A DNA stretch of 64,000 nt from Chromobacterium alkanivorans. Lineage in GTDB: Bacteria > Pseudomonadota > Gammaproteobacteria > Burkholderiales > Chromobacteriaceae. A program made the position numbers and the translations under genes. The DNA lies in NCBI RefSeq assembly GCF_016937655.1, contig NZ_JAFHKL010000014.1, forward strand, positions 60,280 through 124,279, read 5' to 3'. Shown piece by piece: positions 55,602 to 64,000 of the stretch. Position 1 is the stretch's first letter. Each line of letters begins with the position of its first letter. Below the pieces are notes generated by a model, which did no database searches, was not told the DNA's origin, and saw nothing but the letters and a program-made list of their open reading frames with translations.

Positions 55602-57463
55602 GCACGATTCGCTTGACCATGGCCCAGGCGCTGGTGCGCTACCTGGCCGCGCAGCGGGTGGAGCTGGACGGCGAGGAAGTAGCGCTGTTCGCCGGCGTGT
55701 GGGCGATCTTCGGCCACGGCAACGTCGCCGGCCTGGGCGAGGCGCTGCAGCAGGCCGGCGACAGCCTGCCCACCTGGCGCGCCCACAATGAGCAGGGCAT
55801 GGCCCATGCCGCCATCGCTTACGCCAAAGCCCATTTCCGCCGCCGGATGATGGCGGTGACCAGCTCCATCGGCCCCGGCGCCACCAACCTGGTCACCGCC
55901 GCGGCGCTGGCCCACGTCAACCGGCTGCCGCTGCTGCTCTTGCCCGGCGACGTGTTCGTGTCGCGCGCGCCGGACCCGGTGCTGCAGCAACTGGAAGCGC
56001 CGCAGGACGGCACGCTGTCGGTCAACGACTGCCTGCGGCCGGTGTCGCGCTATTTCGACCGCATCGTCCACCCGGCGCAGCTGCTCACGGCGCTGCCGCG
56101 CGCGCTGGCGGTGCTGACCGATCCGGCGCAATGCGGGCCGGCCACGCTGGCGCTGCCGCAGGACGTGCAGACCATGGCCTGGGACTATCCGGCCGATTGG
56201 TTCCGGCCGCGACTATGGCGCATCGCCGCGCCGCCGCCGGAGCCGGACGCGCTGGAGCGAGCGGCCCAGGCATTGGCCGCCGCGCGGCGGCCGCTGATCG
56301 TGGCCGGCGGCGGCGTGCTGTACAGCGCCGGCGGCGCGGCGGCCTTGCGCGCCTTCGCCGAGCGCCACGGCGCGCCGGTGGCCGAAACCCAGGCCGGCAA
56401 GAGCGCCTTGCCCTGGGACCACCCGCTGCAACTGGGCGCGATCGGCGTCACCGGCTCGCCGGCGGCCAACCGGCTGGCGGAACAGGCCGACCTGGTGCTG
56501 GCGCTGGGCAGCCGCTTGCAGGACTTCAGCACCGGCTCCCAGCAATTGTTCCGCCAGGCGCGGCTGCTCAGCGTCAACGTCAATGCGCTGGACGGGATCA
56601 AGGCCGACGCCGTGGCGCTGACCGGCGACGCCGCGCTATGCCTGGACGCGCTGTCGGCGCGCCTGGACGGCTGGCGCGCCGATGCCGGCTGGAGCGCCGA
56701 GGCGCGCGTGCTGGCCGAGGACTGGCGCGCGGAGACGGCGCGCGTTACCGGCCAGCGCCAGCCTCACGGCCTGCCTTGTCTGCCTTATGACGGCGAGGTG
56801 ATAGGCGCGGTGCAGCGCCACCCCGGCTCCGAGCGCGACGACATCGTGGTCTGCGCCGCCGGCACCCTGCCGGCCGAGCTGCACAAGCTGTGGCGCGCGG
56901 CGACGCCGGGCGGCTACCACCTGGAATACGGCTATTCCTGCATGGGTTATGAAATCGCCGGCGGCTTGGGCGTGAAGATGGCGCGGCCGGAGCGCGAAGT
57001 CATCGTGATGGTGGGCGACGGCAGTTATCTGATGATGAACAGCGAGCTGGCCACCTCGGTGATGCTGGACCATAAGCTGATCGTGGTGTTGCTGGACAAC
57101 CGCGGCTACGGCTGCATCAACCGCTTGCAGCAGGCCTGCGGCGGCGCGCCGTTCAACAACCTGCTGGAAGACTGTCGCCAGGGCCGCCACGGCGCGCCGC
57201 GGGTGGACTTCGCCGCCCATGCCCGCGCGCTGGGCGCCGAGGCCGAGCACGTGGCCGACATCGCCGGCCTGGAGGCGGCGCTGGTTCGCGCCCGCGCCGC
57301 CGAGCGCAGCTATCTGATCGTGATCGACACCGACCCGGCGCGCACCACCGAGGCCGGCGGCTGCTGGTGGGAGGTGGCGGTGCCGGAAGTGTCGGAACGG
57401 GCCGAGGTGCGCGCCGCGCGTCAGGCATACCAAGACCGGCTGCGCCGGCGTCAATACGAATAG
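55598..57463 (+). CDS. iolD: 3D-(3,5/4)-trihydroxycyclohexane-1,2-dione acylhydrolase
   Basis: IolD opens the inositol ring, hydrolysing the cyclic dione to 5-deoxy-glucuronate. The 621-residue product is a thiamine-diphosphate enzyme: an N-terminal pyrimidine-binding domain (NEQGMAHAAIAYAK with the catalytic Glu), a central domain (about 190-360) and a C-terminal domain with the metal/ThDP motif MVGDGSYLMMNSELATS near residue 472. Its ATG overlaps the stop of iolC, so the genes are translationally coupled. Length is normal. Confidence 0.95.
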   Translation: MSTIRLTMAQALVRYLAAQRVELDGEEVALFAGVWAIFGHGNVAGLGEALQQAGDSLPTWRAHNEQGMAHAAIAYAKAHFRRRMMAVTSSIGPGATNLVTAAALAHVNRLPLLLLPGDVFVSRAPDPVLQQLEAPQDGTLSVNDCLRPVSRYFDRIVHPAQLLTALPRALAVLTDPAQCGPATLALPQDVQTMAWDYPADWFRPRLWRIAAPPPEPDALERAAQALAAARRPLIVAGGGVLYSAGGAAALRAFAERHGAPVAETQAGKSALPWDHPLQLGAIGVTGSPAANRLAEQADLVLALGSRLQDFSTGSQQLFRQARLLSVNVNALDGIKADAVALTGDAALCLDALSARLDGWRADAGWSAEARVLAEDWRAETARVTGQRQPHGLPCLPYDGEVIGAVQRHPGSERDDIVVCAAGTLPAELHKLWRAATPGGYHLEYGYSCMGYEIAGGLGVKMARPEREVIVMVGDGSYLMMNSELATSVMLDHKLIVVLLDNRGYGCINRLQQACGGAPFNNLLEDCRQGRHGAPRVDFAAHARALGAEAEHVADIAGLEAALVRARAAERSYLIVIDTDPARTTEAGGCWWEVAVPEVSERAEVRAARQAYQDRLRRRQYE

Positions 57464-57477
57464 CGGGGAACAGCGCA

Positions 57478-58398
57478 ATGCATGCATTCGACGTGAAAAT
57501 CGGCATCAACCCGATCTCCTGGAGCAATGACGACCTGCCATCGCTGGGCGGCGAAATCCCGCTGCAGCAGGCGCTGGCCGAAGGCGCGGCCATAGGCTAC
57601 CGCGGTTTTGAGCTGGGCAATAAATTCCCGCGCCAGCCGGAGGCGTTGGCGGCGGCGCTGGCGCCGCACGGCCTGCAATGCGTGTCCGGCTGGCATTCCG
57701 GCCGGCTGGCCGAGCACAGTGTGGACGCGGAAATCGCCGCCGTGGAGCCGCATTTGCGGCTGCTGGCCGCCAGCGGCTGCCGGGTCATGGTCTACGGCGA
57801 GGTGGCCCAGGCGATACAGGGCCAGCCGCGGCCGCTGAGCCAGCGGCCGCGCTTCCGCTCGGAGCGGCAATGGCGCGATTACGGCGAGCGGCTGAACGCC
57901 TTCGGCCGCCATCTGCAAAGCCACGGCCTGACGCTGGCCTACCACCATCACATGGGCGCTTACGTTGAAACCCCGGACGACGTGGACGCGCTGATGGCGG
58001 CCACTGGGCCGGAAGTGGGCCTGCTGTTCGACAGCGGCCACATCGCCTTCGCCGGCGGCGAACCGCTGACGGTGCTGCGCCGCCATATCGACCGCGTGGT
58101 CCACGTCCATTGCAAGGACATCCGCCCGCAGGTGGCGCGGCTGGCGCGCAACCGCGGCTGGAGCTTCCTGGAGTCGGTGCTCAACGGCGTGTTCACCGTG
58201 CCCGGCGACGGAGCCATCGATTTTGAACCCTTGCTGCGCACGCTGGCCGAGCATGATTATCGCGGCTGGCTGGTGGTGGAGGCGGAGCAGGACCCGGTGG
58301 TGGCGCCCAGCTATCGCTACGCCGAACTGGGCTTCCGCACGCTGGCCGGCCTGGTGGCCAGCATCCGCGCCGGCGAGCCGGAAAGGAGCTGCGCATGA
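57478..58398 (+). CDS. iolE: Myo-inosose-2 dehydratase
   Basis: IolE removes water from 2-keto-myo-inositol to give the cyclic dione used by IolD. The 306-residue TIM-barrel protein starts with IGINPISWSNDDLPSLGG and carries metal-site residues in AYHHHMGAYVET, LLFDSGHIAFAGG, HVHCKDIR and VVEAEQDP. It lies 14 bases after iolD and overlaps iolB by four bases (ATGA). All pathway-typical segments are present. Confidence 0.95.
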   Translation: MHAFDVKIGINPISWSNDDLPSLGGEIPLQQALAEGAAIGYRGFELGNKFPRQPEALAAALAPHGLQCVSGWHSGRLAEHSVDAEIAAVEPHLRLLAASGCRVMVYGEVAQAIQGQPRPLSQRPRFRSERQWRDYGERLNAFGRHLQSHGLTLAYHHHMGAYVETPDDVDALMAATGPEVGLLFDSGHIAFAGGEPLTVLRRHIDRVVHVHCKDIRPQVARLARNRGWSFLESVLNGVFTVPGDGAIDFEPLLRTLAEHDYRGWLVVEAEQDPVVAPSYRYAELGFRTLAGLVASIRAGEPERSCA

Positions 58399-59204
58399 GC
58401 CAGCCTGATTTGCGCGTCAGAGCGGCGGCCGGCCGCGTTGCCGCCGACGTGACGCCGGCCTCCGCCGGCTGGCGCCACGTGGGTTTCCGCGCCTTGCGGC
58501 TGGCCGACGGCGAGGCCGAGGACTGGCTGCAGGCGGAACGGGAATGTTGCGTGGTGGTGCTGGCCGGCGTCGTCGACATCGTCGCCGGCGAGCAGCGCTG
58601 GCCGGGCGTGGGCGGCCGCGCCGGGGTGTTTGACGGGCAAGCGCCGTGGGCGGCTTATATTCCCGCTGGCTGCCCGTTGCGCATCGTCGCCCGCGGCGCG
58701 GCCGAAGTGGCGCTGTGCTCGGCGCCGGGCCGGCCGCTCAGCCGGCCGCCGCGGCTGATCCGGCCGCAGGACATGGCGCAGAGCGTGCGCGGGCACGGCG
58801 CCAACACCCGCTACGTCACCGACATCCTGCCGCAGCAGGCGGAGGCGGACAGCCTGCTGGTGGTGGAAGTGCGCACCCCGTCCGGCCATTCGTCCAGCTA
58901 TCCGCCGCACAAGCACGACCGCGACGCGCTGCCGGCGGAAAGCCTGCTGGAGGAAACCTATTACCACCGGGTGAGCCCGGCGCAGGGCTTCGTGTTCCAG
59001 CGCGTCTACACCGACGAGCGCGACCTGGACCAGTCGCACGCGGTGGAGGACGGCGACGTGGTGCTGGTGCCGCGCGGCTACCACCCGGTGTGCGTGCCGC
59101 ACGGCTACGAGTCCTACTACCTCAACGTGATGGCCGGGCCGCGCCGCGAATGGCGCTTCCACAACGACCCGGCGCATGAGTGGATGCTGTCCGCCGCCAC
59201 CTGA
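58395..59204 (+). CDS. iolB: 5-deoxy-glucuronate isomerase
   Basis: IolB isomerises 5-deoxy-glucuronate to 5-dehydro-2-deoxygluconate, the substrate of IolC. The 269-residue bicupin protein carries the metal-binding pattern SSYPPHKHDRDALPAE and later DGDVVLVPRGYHPVCVPHG. It closes the iol operon; no iolA (malonate-semialdehyde dehydrogenase) or separate iolI follows, and the next gene belongs to another unit. Length and motifs are normal. Confidence 0.95.
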   Translation: MSQPDLRVRAAAGRVAADVTPASAGWRHVGFRALRLADGEAEDWLQAERECCVVVLAGVVDIVAGEQRWPGVGGRAGVFDGQAPWAAYIPAGCPLRIVARGAAEVALCSAPGRPLSRPPRLIRPQDMAQSVRGHGANTRYVTDILPQQAEADSLLVVEVRTPSGHSSSYPPHKHDRDALPAESLLEETYYHRVSPAQGFVFQRVYTDERDLDQSHAVEDGDVVLVPRGYHPVCVPHGYESYYLNVMAGPRREWRFHNDPAHEWMLSAAT

Positions 59205-59291
59205 GGCGCGCCGGCGGGGCTTGGGTTGGCGCGGGCGGCGGTGTAAACTGCCGCTTTTACGACCGCGCCGGTCTCTTGCCTGGATTCCGCC

Positions 59292-60587
59292 ATGCCCACG
59301 CCTCATGCCGCACGCCGCGCCCGCCTGCTGTCCGCCCTGGGCGACGCCGTCGCGGTGCTGCCCACCGCGCCGGAAGCGGTGCGCAACGCCGATAATTTCT
59401 ATCCCTATCGCCCGGACAGCCATTTCCTCTACCTGACCGGCTTCGCCGAGCCGGAAGCGGTGCTGGTGCTGGACGGCCGCAGCGGCAAGTCCATCCTGTT
59501 CTGTCGCGACAAGAATCCGGACATGGAAATCTGGGAAGGCTTTCGCCACGGCCCGCAGGCGGCGGCCGAGGCTTTCGGTTTCGACGAGGCCTATCCCGTC
59601 GCCGAGCTGGACGCGCGGATGCTGGAACTGCTGTCCGGCTGCGGCCGGCTGTGCTGGAGCCTGGGCCGCGACGCCAAGTTCGACGCGCGCGTCAACGGCT
59701 GGCTGGACAGCCTGCGCCAGCGCGCCTACCACGGCGCGCCGGCGCCCAGCTGTTACGGCGACGTGCACGCGCTGCTGGACGAGATGCGGCTGATCAAGGA
59801 CGACAGCGAGATCGCGCTGCTGCGCCGCGCCGGCGAGATTTCCGCCGCCGGCCACGTGCAGGCGATGCGCGCCACCCGGCCCGGCCTGCATGAATACCAG
59901 ATCGAGGCGGAAATCCTGCACGCCTTCGTCAGCCGCGGCGCGCGCCAGCCTTCCTACGAGAGCATCGTCGCCGGCGGCGCCAATGCCTGCACCCTGCATT
60001 ACTGCGCCAACAACGGCCTGCTGCGCGACGGCGAGATGCTGTTGATCGACGCCGGCTGCGAGCTGGAAGGCTACGCCGGCGACATCACCCGCAGCTTTCC
60101 GATCAACGGCCGCTTCAGCGGCCCGCAGCGCGACGTTTACGAAGTGGTGCTGGCGGCGCAGGCGGCGGCCATCGCCGCGTTGGGGCCCAAGGTGCCCTGG
60201 AACGCGTCCGGCGACGCCGCGCTGGCGGTGCTGGCCCAGGGCATGCTGGACCTGGGGCTGCTGCGGGGCAGCGTGGACGGGGTGATCGAATCCGGCGCCT
60301 ACCGCCAGTTCTACATGCACGGCATCGGCCATTTGATCGGCCTGGACGTGCACGACGTCGGCGCGCGCAAGCGCAACGGCCTGTGGCGCGCTTATCAGCC
60401 CGGCATGTGCGTGACGGTGGAGCCGGGCTTGTACATCCGCCCGGCCGACGGGGTGCCGGCCGCGCTGCACCATATCGGCGTGCGCATCGAGGACGATGTG
60501 CTGATCACCGAGCAGGGCTGCGAGGTCTATACCGGCGGCGTGCCCAAGCGCATCGACGAGATCGAAGCGCTGATGAACGAGAATTGA
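59292..60587 (+). CDS. pepP: Xaa-Pro aminopeptidase (PepP)
   Basis: PepP removes N-terminal residues before proline. The 431-residue product has the N-terminal creatinase-like domain (1-170; HFLYLTGFAEPEAVLVLDG) and the C-terminal pita-bread metalloenzyme. Metal ligands are visible in LLIDAGCELEGYAGDITRSF (two Asp), HGIGHLIGLDVHD (His), TVEPGLY (Glu) and RIEDDVL (Glu). In many gammaproteobacteria pepP stands directly before ubiH, and the same order is kept here. The start at 59292 fits the family. Confidence 0.96.
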   Translation: MPTPHAARRARLLSALGDAVAVLPTAPEAVRNADNFYPYRPDSHFLYLTGFAEPEAVLVLDGRSGKSILFCRDKNPDMEIWEGFRHGPQAAAEAFGFDEAYPVAELDARMLELLSGCGRLCWSLGRDAKFDARVNGWLDSLRQRAYHGAPAPSCYGDVHALLDEMRLIKDDSEIALLRRAGEISAAGHVQAMRATRPGLHEYQIEAEILHAFVSRGARQPSYESIVAGGANACTLHYCANNGLLRDGEMLLIDAGCELEGYAGDITRSFPINGRFSGPQRDVYEVVLAAQAAAIAALGPKVPWNASGDAALAVLAQGMLDLGLLRGSVDGVIESGAYRQFYMHGIGHLIGLDVHDVGARKRNGLWRAYQPGMCVTVEPGLYIRPADGVPAALHHIGVRIEDDVLITEQGCEVYTGGVPKRIDEIEALMNEN

Positions 60588-60628
60588 GTGTCCGGAGCCT
60601 GGGTCCCGAGGGAACAGGAGGAAACAGA

Positions 60629-61792
60629 ATGCAGCAACAGACGAATGAACATGCGGACGTGGTGATCATAGGCGGCGGCCCGGTCGGGGCGCTGGCCGCG
60701 CTGCGGCTGGCGCGCGCCGGTCGCGAGGTGACGCTGGTGGAAGCGCGCGGCCGCGACGAGGCGGTGCGCGACGCGCGCGCGCTGGCGCTGTCCTGGCACA
60801 GCCGCGAGCTGCTGCGCGAAGCCGGCGCCTGGCCCGAGGACTTGCCGGCCTCGCTGATCGACAGCGTGCACGTGTCGCAGCAAGGCGCTTGCGGCCGCAC
60901 CCTGTTGCAGGGCGAGGACGTTGGCCTGCCGCACCTGGGCGCGGTGGTGGACTATCCGGCGCTGGTGGCGGCGCTGGGCGGCGCGCTGGAGCGCGCCGGC
61001 GTGCGCGTGCTGTGGCGGCGCCGGGTGCGGGCGGTTAAGAGTCTCAGCCATTACGCGGTGGTGACGGTGGACTCCGACGCCGGCTCCAGCCTGCTGAGCT
61101 GCCGGCTGGCGGTGATGGCCGAGGGCGGCGCGCTGGCGGAAAGCCTGCCTGGCGTCAAACGCCTGAGCCACGATTACCGGCAGTGCGCGGTGCTGGCCGA
61201 GGTGCGCACCGAATTGCCGCCCCAGGGCGTGGCCTATGAGCGCTTCGCCCACGACGGGCCGCTGGCCCTGCTGCCGCACGGCGACGCTTATATGTTGGTG
61301 TGGACCCGCAGCGCCGAGGACGCCGCCCGCCTGCAGGCGGCCGACGAAGCCGAGGTGGCCGCCGCCTTGCAGCAGGCCTTCGGCGAACGTCAGGGCCGTA
61401 TTCTGAGCGTGGGGCCGCGCGCGGCGTTCCCGCTGGCGCTGAAGCAGCTCAACCGCGTGGTCAGCGGCCGGGTGGCGATGATAGGCAACGCCGCGCAGAC
61501 CATGCATCCGGTGGCGGCTCAGGGCCTGAACCTGGGCCTGCGCGACGCGGCCGGCCTCAGCGCGGCGCTGGCCGGCGCGGCCGACCCCGGCGACGCCGCC
61601 GCGCTGGCGGCCTACGCGGCGGCGCGGCGGGTGGACAGTCACGCGGTGGTGGGCTTCACACATGGTTTGATCAAATTGTTCGACGGCCACCACCCGGTGG
61701 TCAGCGCGATGCGCAGCGTCGGCCTCAGCGCGCTGGACGCGCTGCCGCCGCTGCGGCGCAAGTTCGCTAGCCATCTGGTGTTCGGCGTTTGA
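60629..61792 (+). CDS. ubiH: UbiH-like FAD-dependent ubiquinone hydroxylase
   Basis: A 387-residue flavoprotein monooxygenase of ubiquinone synthesis. It has the N-terminal dinucleotide motif VVIIGGGPVGALAALRLA and the UbiH-type motif GNAAQTMHPVAAQGLNLGL near residue 290. It follows pepP by 41 bases with a strong AGGAGGAAA ribosome binding site, and is followed after 13 bases by a second hydroxylase. Which ring position it oxidises is inferred from family and order. Confidence 0.9.
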   Translation: MQQQTNEHADVVIIGGGPVGALAALRLARAGREVTLVEARGRDEAVRDARALALSWHSRELLREAGAWPEDLPASLIDSVHVSQQGACGRTLLQGEDVGLPHLGAVVDYPALVAALGGALERAGVRVLWRRRVRAVKSLSHYAVVTVDSDAGSSLLSCRLAVMAEGGALAESLPGVKRLSHDYRQCAVLAEVRTELPPQGVAYERFAHDGPLALLPHGDAYMLVWTRSAEDAARLQAADEAEVAAALQQAFGERQGRILSVGPRAAFPLALKQLNRVVSGRVAMIGNAAQTMHPVAAQGLNLGLRDAAGLSAALAGAADPGDAAALAAYAAARRVDSHAVVGFTHGLIKLFDGHHPVVSAMRSVGLSALDALPPLRRKFASHLVFGV

Positions 61793-61805
61793 CGGGGGAG
61801 CGAGC

Positions 61806-62957
61806 GTGAAGGCATTGCAGTACGACGTGATCGTGGTGGGCGGCGGCCTGGTGGGGGCCAGCCTGGCGCTGGCGCTGGACCGCGCCGGCAAGCGGGTGGC
61901 CTTGCTCGAGGGGCGGCCGCCGCGGTTGGAGGGCCTGGACCAGGGCTGGGATGCGCGCATTTACGCGGTGAGCCCGGCCAACCGCCGCTTCCTGGAGAGC
62001 CTGGACGCCTGGCCCGGCGCCGAGCGCCTGGGCGCGATCGAAGCGATGGACGTGCGCGGCGACGCCGGCGGCCGCATCGAGTTCGCCGCCAGCGACGCCG
62101 GCGAGCCGGCGCTGGCCTGGATCGCCGAGAACCGCTGGCTGCTGGCCGCGCTGTGGCGGCGGCTGGCGGCGTCCGGCGTCGATTGCCTGGCCGGCGTCAA
62201 GCCGCTGACGCTGCGCGCCGACGCGCTCGGCGCGGAACTGGAGCTGGAAGACGGCCGCCGGCTGAGCGCGGCCTTGCTGGCCGGCGCCGACGGCGCCAAC
62301 TCCTGGGTGCGCGAGCAGGCCGGCCTGGACGCCAGCGTCAAGCCTTACGGCCAGAGCGGAGTGGTGGCCAATTTCGACTGCGAGCGCCCGCACGGCGGCG
62401 TGGCGCGGCAATGGTTCACCGGCGACAGCATCCTGGCCTGGCTGCCCATGGCCGGGAACCGAATTTCCATGGTGTGGTCAACTTCTGATCCCGAGCGCTT
62501 GCTGGCGCTGCCGCCGGAGCAATTGGCGGCGGCGGTGGCCGCGGCCGGAGGACGGGCCTTGGGCGAGTTGGCCGTCCTCACTCCCGCTGCGGCGTTTCCG
62601 CTGCGGCTGATCCAGCCGGAGCGGGTGGCGGCGGAGCGCGTGGTGCTGGTGGGCGACGCCGCCCATACCGTGCACCCCTTGGCCGGCCAGGGCGTGAACC
62701 TGGGCTTCCAGGACGCGGCGCAATTGGCGGCCTTGCTGGCCGGCGAGCGCGACGCCGGCGACTGGATGCTGCTGCGCCGTTACGAGCGTCAGCGGCGCGA
62801 AGCGGTGAAAACCATGCAGCTGGGCTGCGACGGCCTGTTCCAATTGTTCCAGGCCAAGGCGCCGGGCCTGCCGTGGCTGCGCAACGCCGGTTTGAATCTG
62901 ACCAATTGCCTGAAGCCTTTGAAGCGGCAATTCGCTCGCCAGGCGATTGGTTACTGA
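61806..62957 (+). CDS. UbiF/VisC/COQ6-type FAD-dependent hydroxylase
   Basis: A 383-residue paralogue of the preceding gene. It carries VIVVGGGLVGASLALALDRAG at residue 8 and GDAAHTVHPLAGQGVNLGFQD near residue 283, the form found in UbiF/UbiI/VisC/COQ6. It probably completes the set of ubiquinone ring hydroxylations; the exact step is uncertain because Neisseriales distribute these roles differently from E. coli. The start is GTG, chosen for the GGGGGAG ribosome binding site just upstream. Confidence 0.9.
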   Translation: MKALQYDVIVVGGGLVGASLALALDRAGKRVALLEGRPPRLEGLDQGWDARIYAVSPANRRFLESLDAWPGAERLGAIEAMDVRGDAGGRIEFAASDAGEPALAWIAENRWLLAALWRRLAASGVDCLAGVKPLTLRADALGAELELEDGRRLSAALLAGADGANSWVREQAGLDASVKPYGQSGVVANFDCERPHGGVARQWFTGDSILAWLPMAGNRISMVWSTSDPERLLALPPEQLAAAVAAAGGRALGELAVLTPAAAFPLRLIQPERVAAERVVLVGDAAHTVHPLAGQGVNLGFQDAAQLAALLAGERDAGDWMLLRRYERQRREAVKTMQLGCDGLFQLFQAKAPGLPWLRNAGLNLTNCLKPLKRQFARQAIGY

Positions 62958-62983
62958 ACCTCCTTTTTTAAGGGTAAAGATTG

Positions 62984-63718
62984 ATGAAGAAAAACCTGAA
63001 GTCCCTGGCGCTGGGCGCCTCCCTGATGATGGCGCTGGCCGCTTGCTCGCAAGCCGCCGGCAGCGGCAACGCCGGCGACGTGAAGAAAGCGTTTGAAGGC
63101 CGCTTCCCGGGCAAGCCGGTCAAGGCGGTGACCGCCACGCCGGTGAAGGGCATTTACGAGGTGGTGGTGGACAATAAGCAGGTGGTGTACACCAACGCCG
63201 ATGCCAGCTATCTCTTCGTCGGCGATCTGATCGACGCGGTGAAGAAGGAAAGCCTGACCGAGAAGAAAATGGCCGAGCTGAACAAGGTGGACTTCAAGTC
63301 GCTGCCGTTCGAGTACGCGCTGAAGGAAGTGCGCGGCAAGGGCGAGCGCAAGCTGGCGGTGTTCTCCGATCCGGACTGCCCGTTCTGCAAGAAGCTGGAG
63401 CGCGAAGGCCTGAAGAACCTGGACAACGTCACCATCTACACCTTCCTCTACCCGCTGAGCCAGCTGCACCCGGACGCGATGCGCAAGTCCAAGCAGATCT
63501 GGTGCTCGCCGGACAAAGTGGCGGCCTGGTCCGGCTTCATGCTTGACGGCAAGCCGCTGACCGGTCCGGACAATTGCGACACTCCGCTGGAGAAGATTCA
63601 GCAACTGGGCGAGAAGCTGGGCATCACCGGCACCCCGGGCCTGATCTTCGCCAACGGCCAGCTGGTGCCGGGCGCGATCGATGGCGACGATATCGAGAAG
63701 CTGCTCAACGCCAAGTGA
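62984..63718 (+). CDS. dsbC: DsbC-like protein disulfide isomerase, predicted lipoprotein
   Basis: A 244-residue thioredoxin-fold protein that corrects wrong disulfides in the periplasm. The N-terminal DsbC dimerisation domain (about 27-100) is followed by the thioredoxin part with active site CPFC (residues 132-135; FSDPDCPFCKKLE) and the cis-proline loop ITGTPGLIF. The signal sequence ends in a lipobox LAAC (Cys21), so it is probably anchored to a membrane rather than free as in E. coli. It lies 26 bases after the hydroxylase gene. Confidence 0.92.
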   Translation: MKKNLKSLALGASLMMALAACSQAAGSGNAGDVKKAFEGRFPGKPVKAVTATPVKGIYEVVVDNKQVVYTNADASYLFVGDLIDAVKKESLTEKKMAELNKVDFKSLPFEYALKEVRGKGERKLAVFSDPDCPFCKKLEREGLKNLDNVTIYTFLYPLSQLHPDAMRKSKQIWCSPDKVAAWSGFMLDGKPLTGPDNCDTPLEKIQQLGEKLGITGTPGLIFANGQLVPGAIDGDDIEKLLNAK

Positions 63719-63814
63719 GCGCATGAAGACATGCGCCGCTAAGCCGGTTTCCACGGCCTGTTCCTGCGTCCGCGCGACGCCGGGGCAGGCCGTTGTCGCG
63801 CCTGGCGGGCGGCG

Positions 63815-64000
63815 ATGACGGCGCGGCCGGGCCGGCGCTTGTCCGGCGGCGACCGCCTGTTGCTGGGCCTGTCGCTGTCGCTGGCGGTGCATGGGCTGGT
63901 GGTGTTCGCGCCGTGGCCGGCCGGCGGCGCTCAGGGTTCGGCGTCCGGTCTGAGCGTGCGCCTGTCCGCCGCCGCGCCGTCTAGCGCGGCGCGGGACGCC
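63815..64000 (+). CDS. TonB-like energy transducer, N-terminal part (runs off the window)
   Basis: The first 62 codons of a gene cut by the window edge. A short basic N-terminus (TARPGRRLSGGDRLL) precedes one hydrophobic helix (LLGLSLSLAVHGLVVFAPW) with the Ser-x-x-x-His spacing found in TonB membrane helices. This is followed by an Ala/Ser-rich region. Energy transduction to outer-membrane receptors is the likely role. With only the N-terminus visible, other single-helix proteins remain possible. Confidence 0.6.
   Translation, partial: MTARPGRRLSGGDRLLLGLSLSLAVHGLVVFAPWPAGGAQGSASGLSVRLSAAAPSSAARDA

Noticed and set aside
58317..60473. 718-codon minus-strand frame across iolB and pepP
   Set aside because: An antisense shadow of two well-recognised enzymes, without a ribosome binding site or domain.

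Overview
This GC-rich window (with AT-rich pockets between genes) most likely comes from a Chromobacterium (Betaproteobacteria, Neisseriales). The strongest pointer is a 297-residue phenylalanine hydroxylase at 27882-28775 that, from memory, is nearly but not exactly the characterised Chromobacterium violaceum enzyme, with its iron ligands His138, His143 and Glu184 in place. Kexin-like and peptidyl-Lys metalloproteases of Aeromonas type, a bufferin operon and a full inositol locus suggest a versatile free-living or opportunistic species other than C. violaceum itself.

Layout. 1-7.8 kb: the 5' part of hypF (minus), a CBS-PAS-GGDEF-EAL c-di-GMP enzyme, serS, rarA and a GNAT acetyltransferase. 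8-12.7 kb: a YheO-type regulator with a cyuP/cyuA-like cysteine (or serine) uptake and degradation pair, tRNA-Leu(UAG) and a Bax-inhibitor-1 protein. 13.3-19.5 kb: a secreted S8 protease with its own small chaperone-like partner, a chemoreceptor and a long-form pta. 20-27.7 kb: an orphan Rieske oxygenase, two tandem EamA exporters, ClbS-like and SpoIIAA-like proteins, tex and an Lrp-type regulator. 27.9-33.7 kb: phhA and an fbpABC ferric-iron importer. 33.2-40.4 kb: an unknown gene, serB, a bufferin-type RiPP operon (two DUF2282 precursors, DUF692 enzyme, DUF2063 partner, DoxX) and queE-queD-queC. 40.8-46.6 kb: an M35 metalloprotease, dcuC, two DUF5610 genes each behind a flagellar sigma-28 promoter, a GFA-domain protein and glpQ. 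47-59.2 kb: a myo-inositol locus with a divergent RpiR-type regulator and two Gfo/Idh dehydrogenases on one side and an ABC importer plus iolC-DUF2090, iolD, iolE, iolB on the other. 59.3-64 kb: pepP, two ubiquinone-type monooxygenases, a lipoprotein DsbC and the start of a TonB-like gene.

A family of non-coding, transposon-like repeats runs through the window. Four near-full-length copies of about 140 bp (17.3, 28.9, 46.8 and 48.0 kb) have terminal inverted repeats and, in three cases, an exact 3-bp TTA or TAA direct repeat at both ends. A degenerate copy lies inside the bufferin operon, short deletion derivatives occur at 21.4 and 22.8 kb, and a second family with related ends occurs at 32.9 and 48.2 kb. 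Several ends coincide with stop codons, and one copy appears to supply the -10 box of the fbpABC promoter.

The most interesting items are the two-precursor bufferin operon, the sigma-28-controlled DUF5610 pair, the three-domain QueD protein with a single intact active site, the protease/chaperone pair, and the repeat family. No CRISPR array, prophage or complete insertion sequence was seen.
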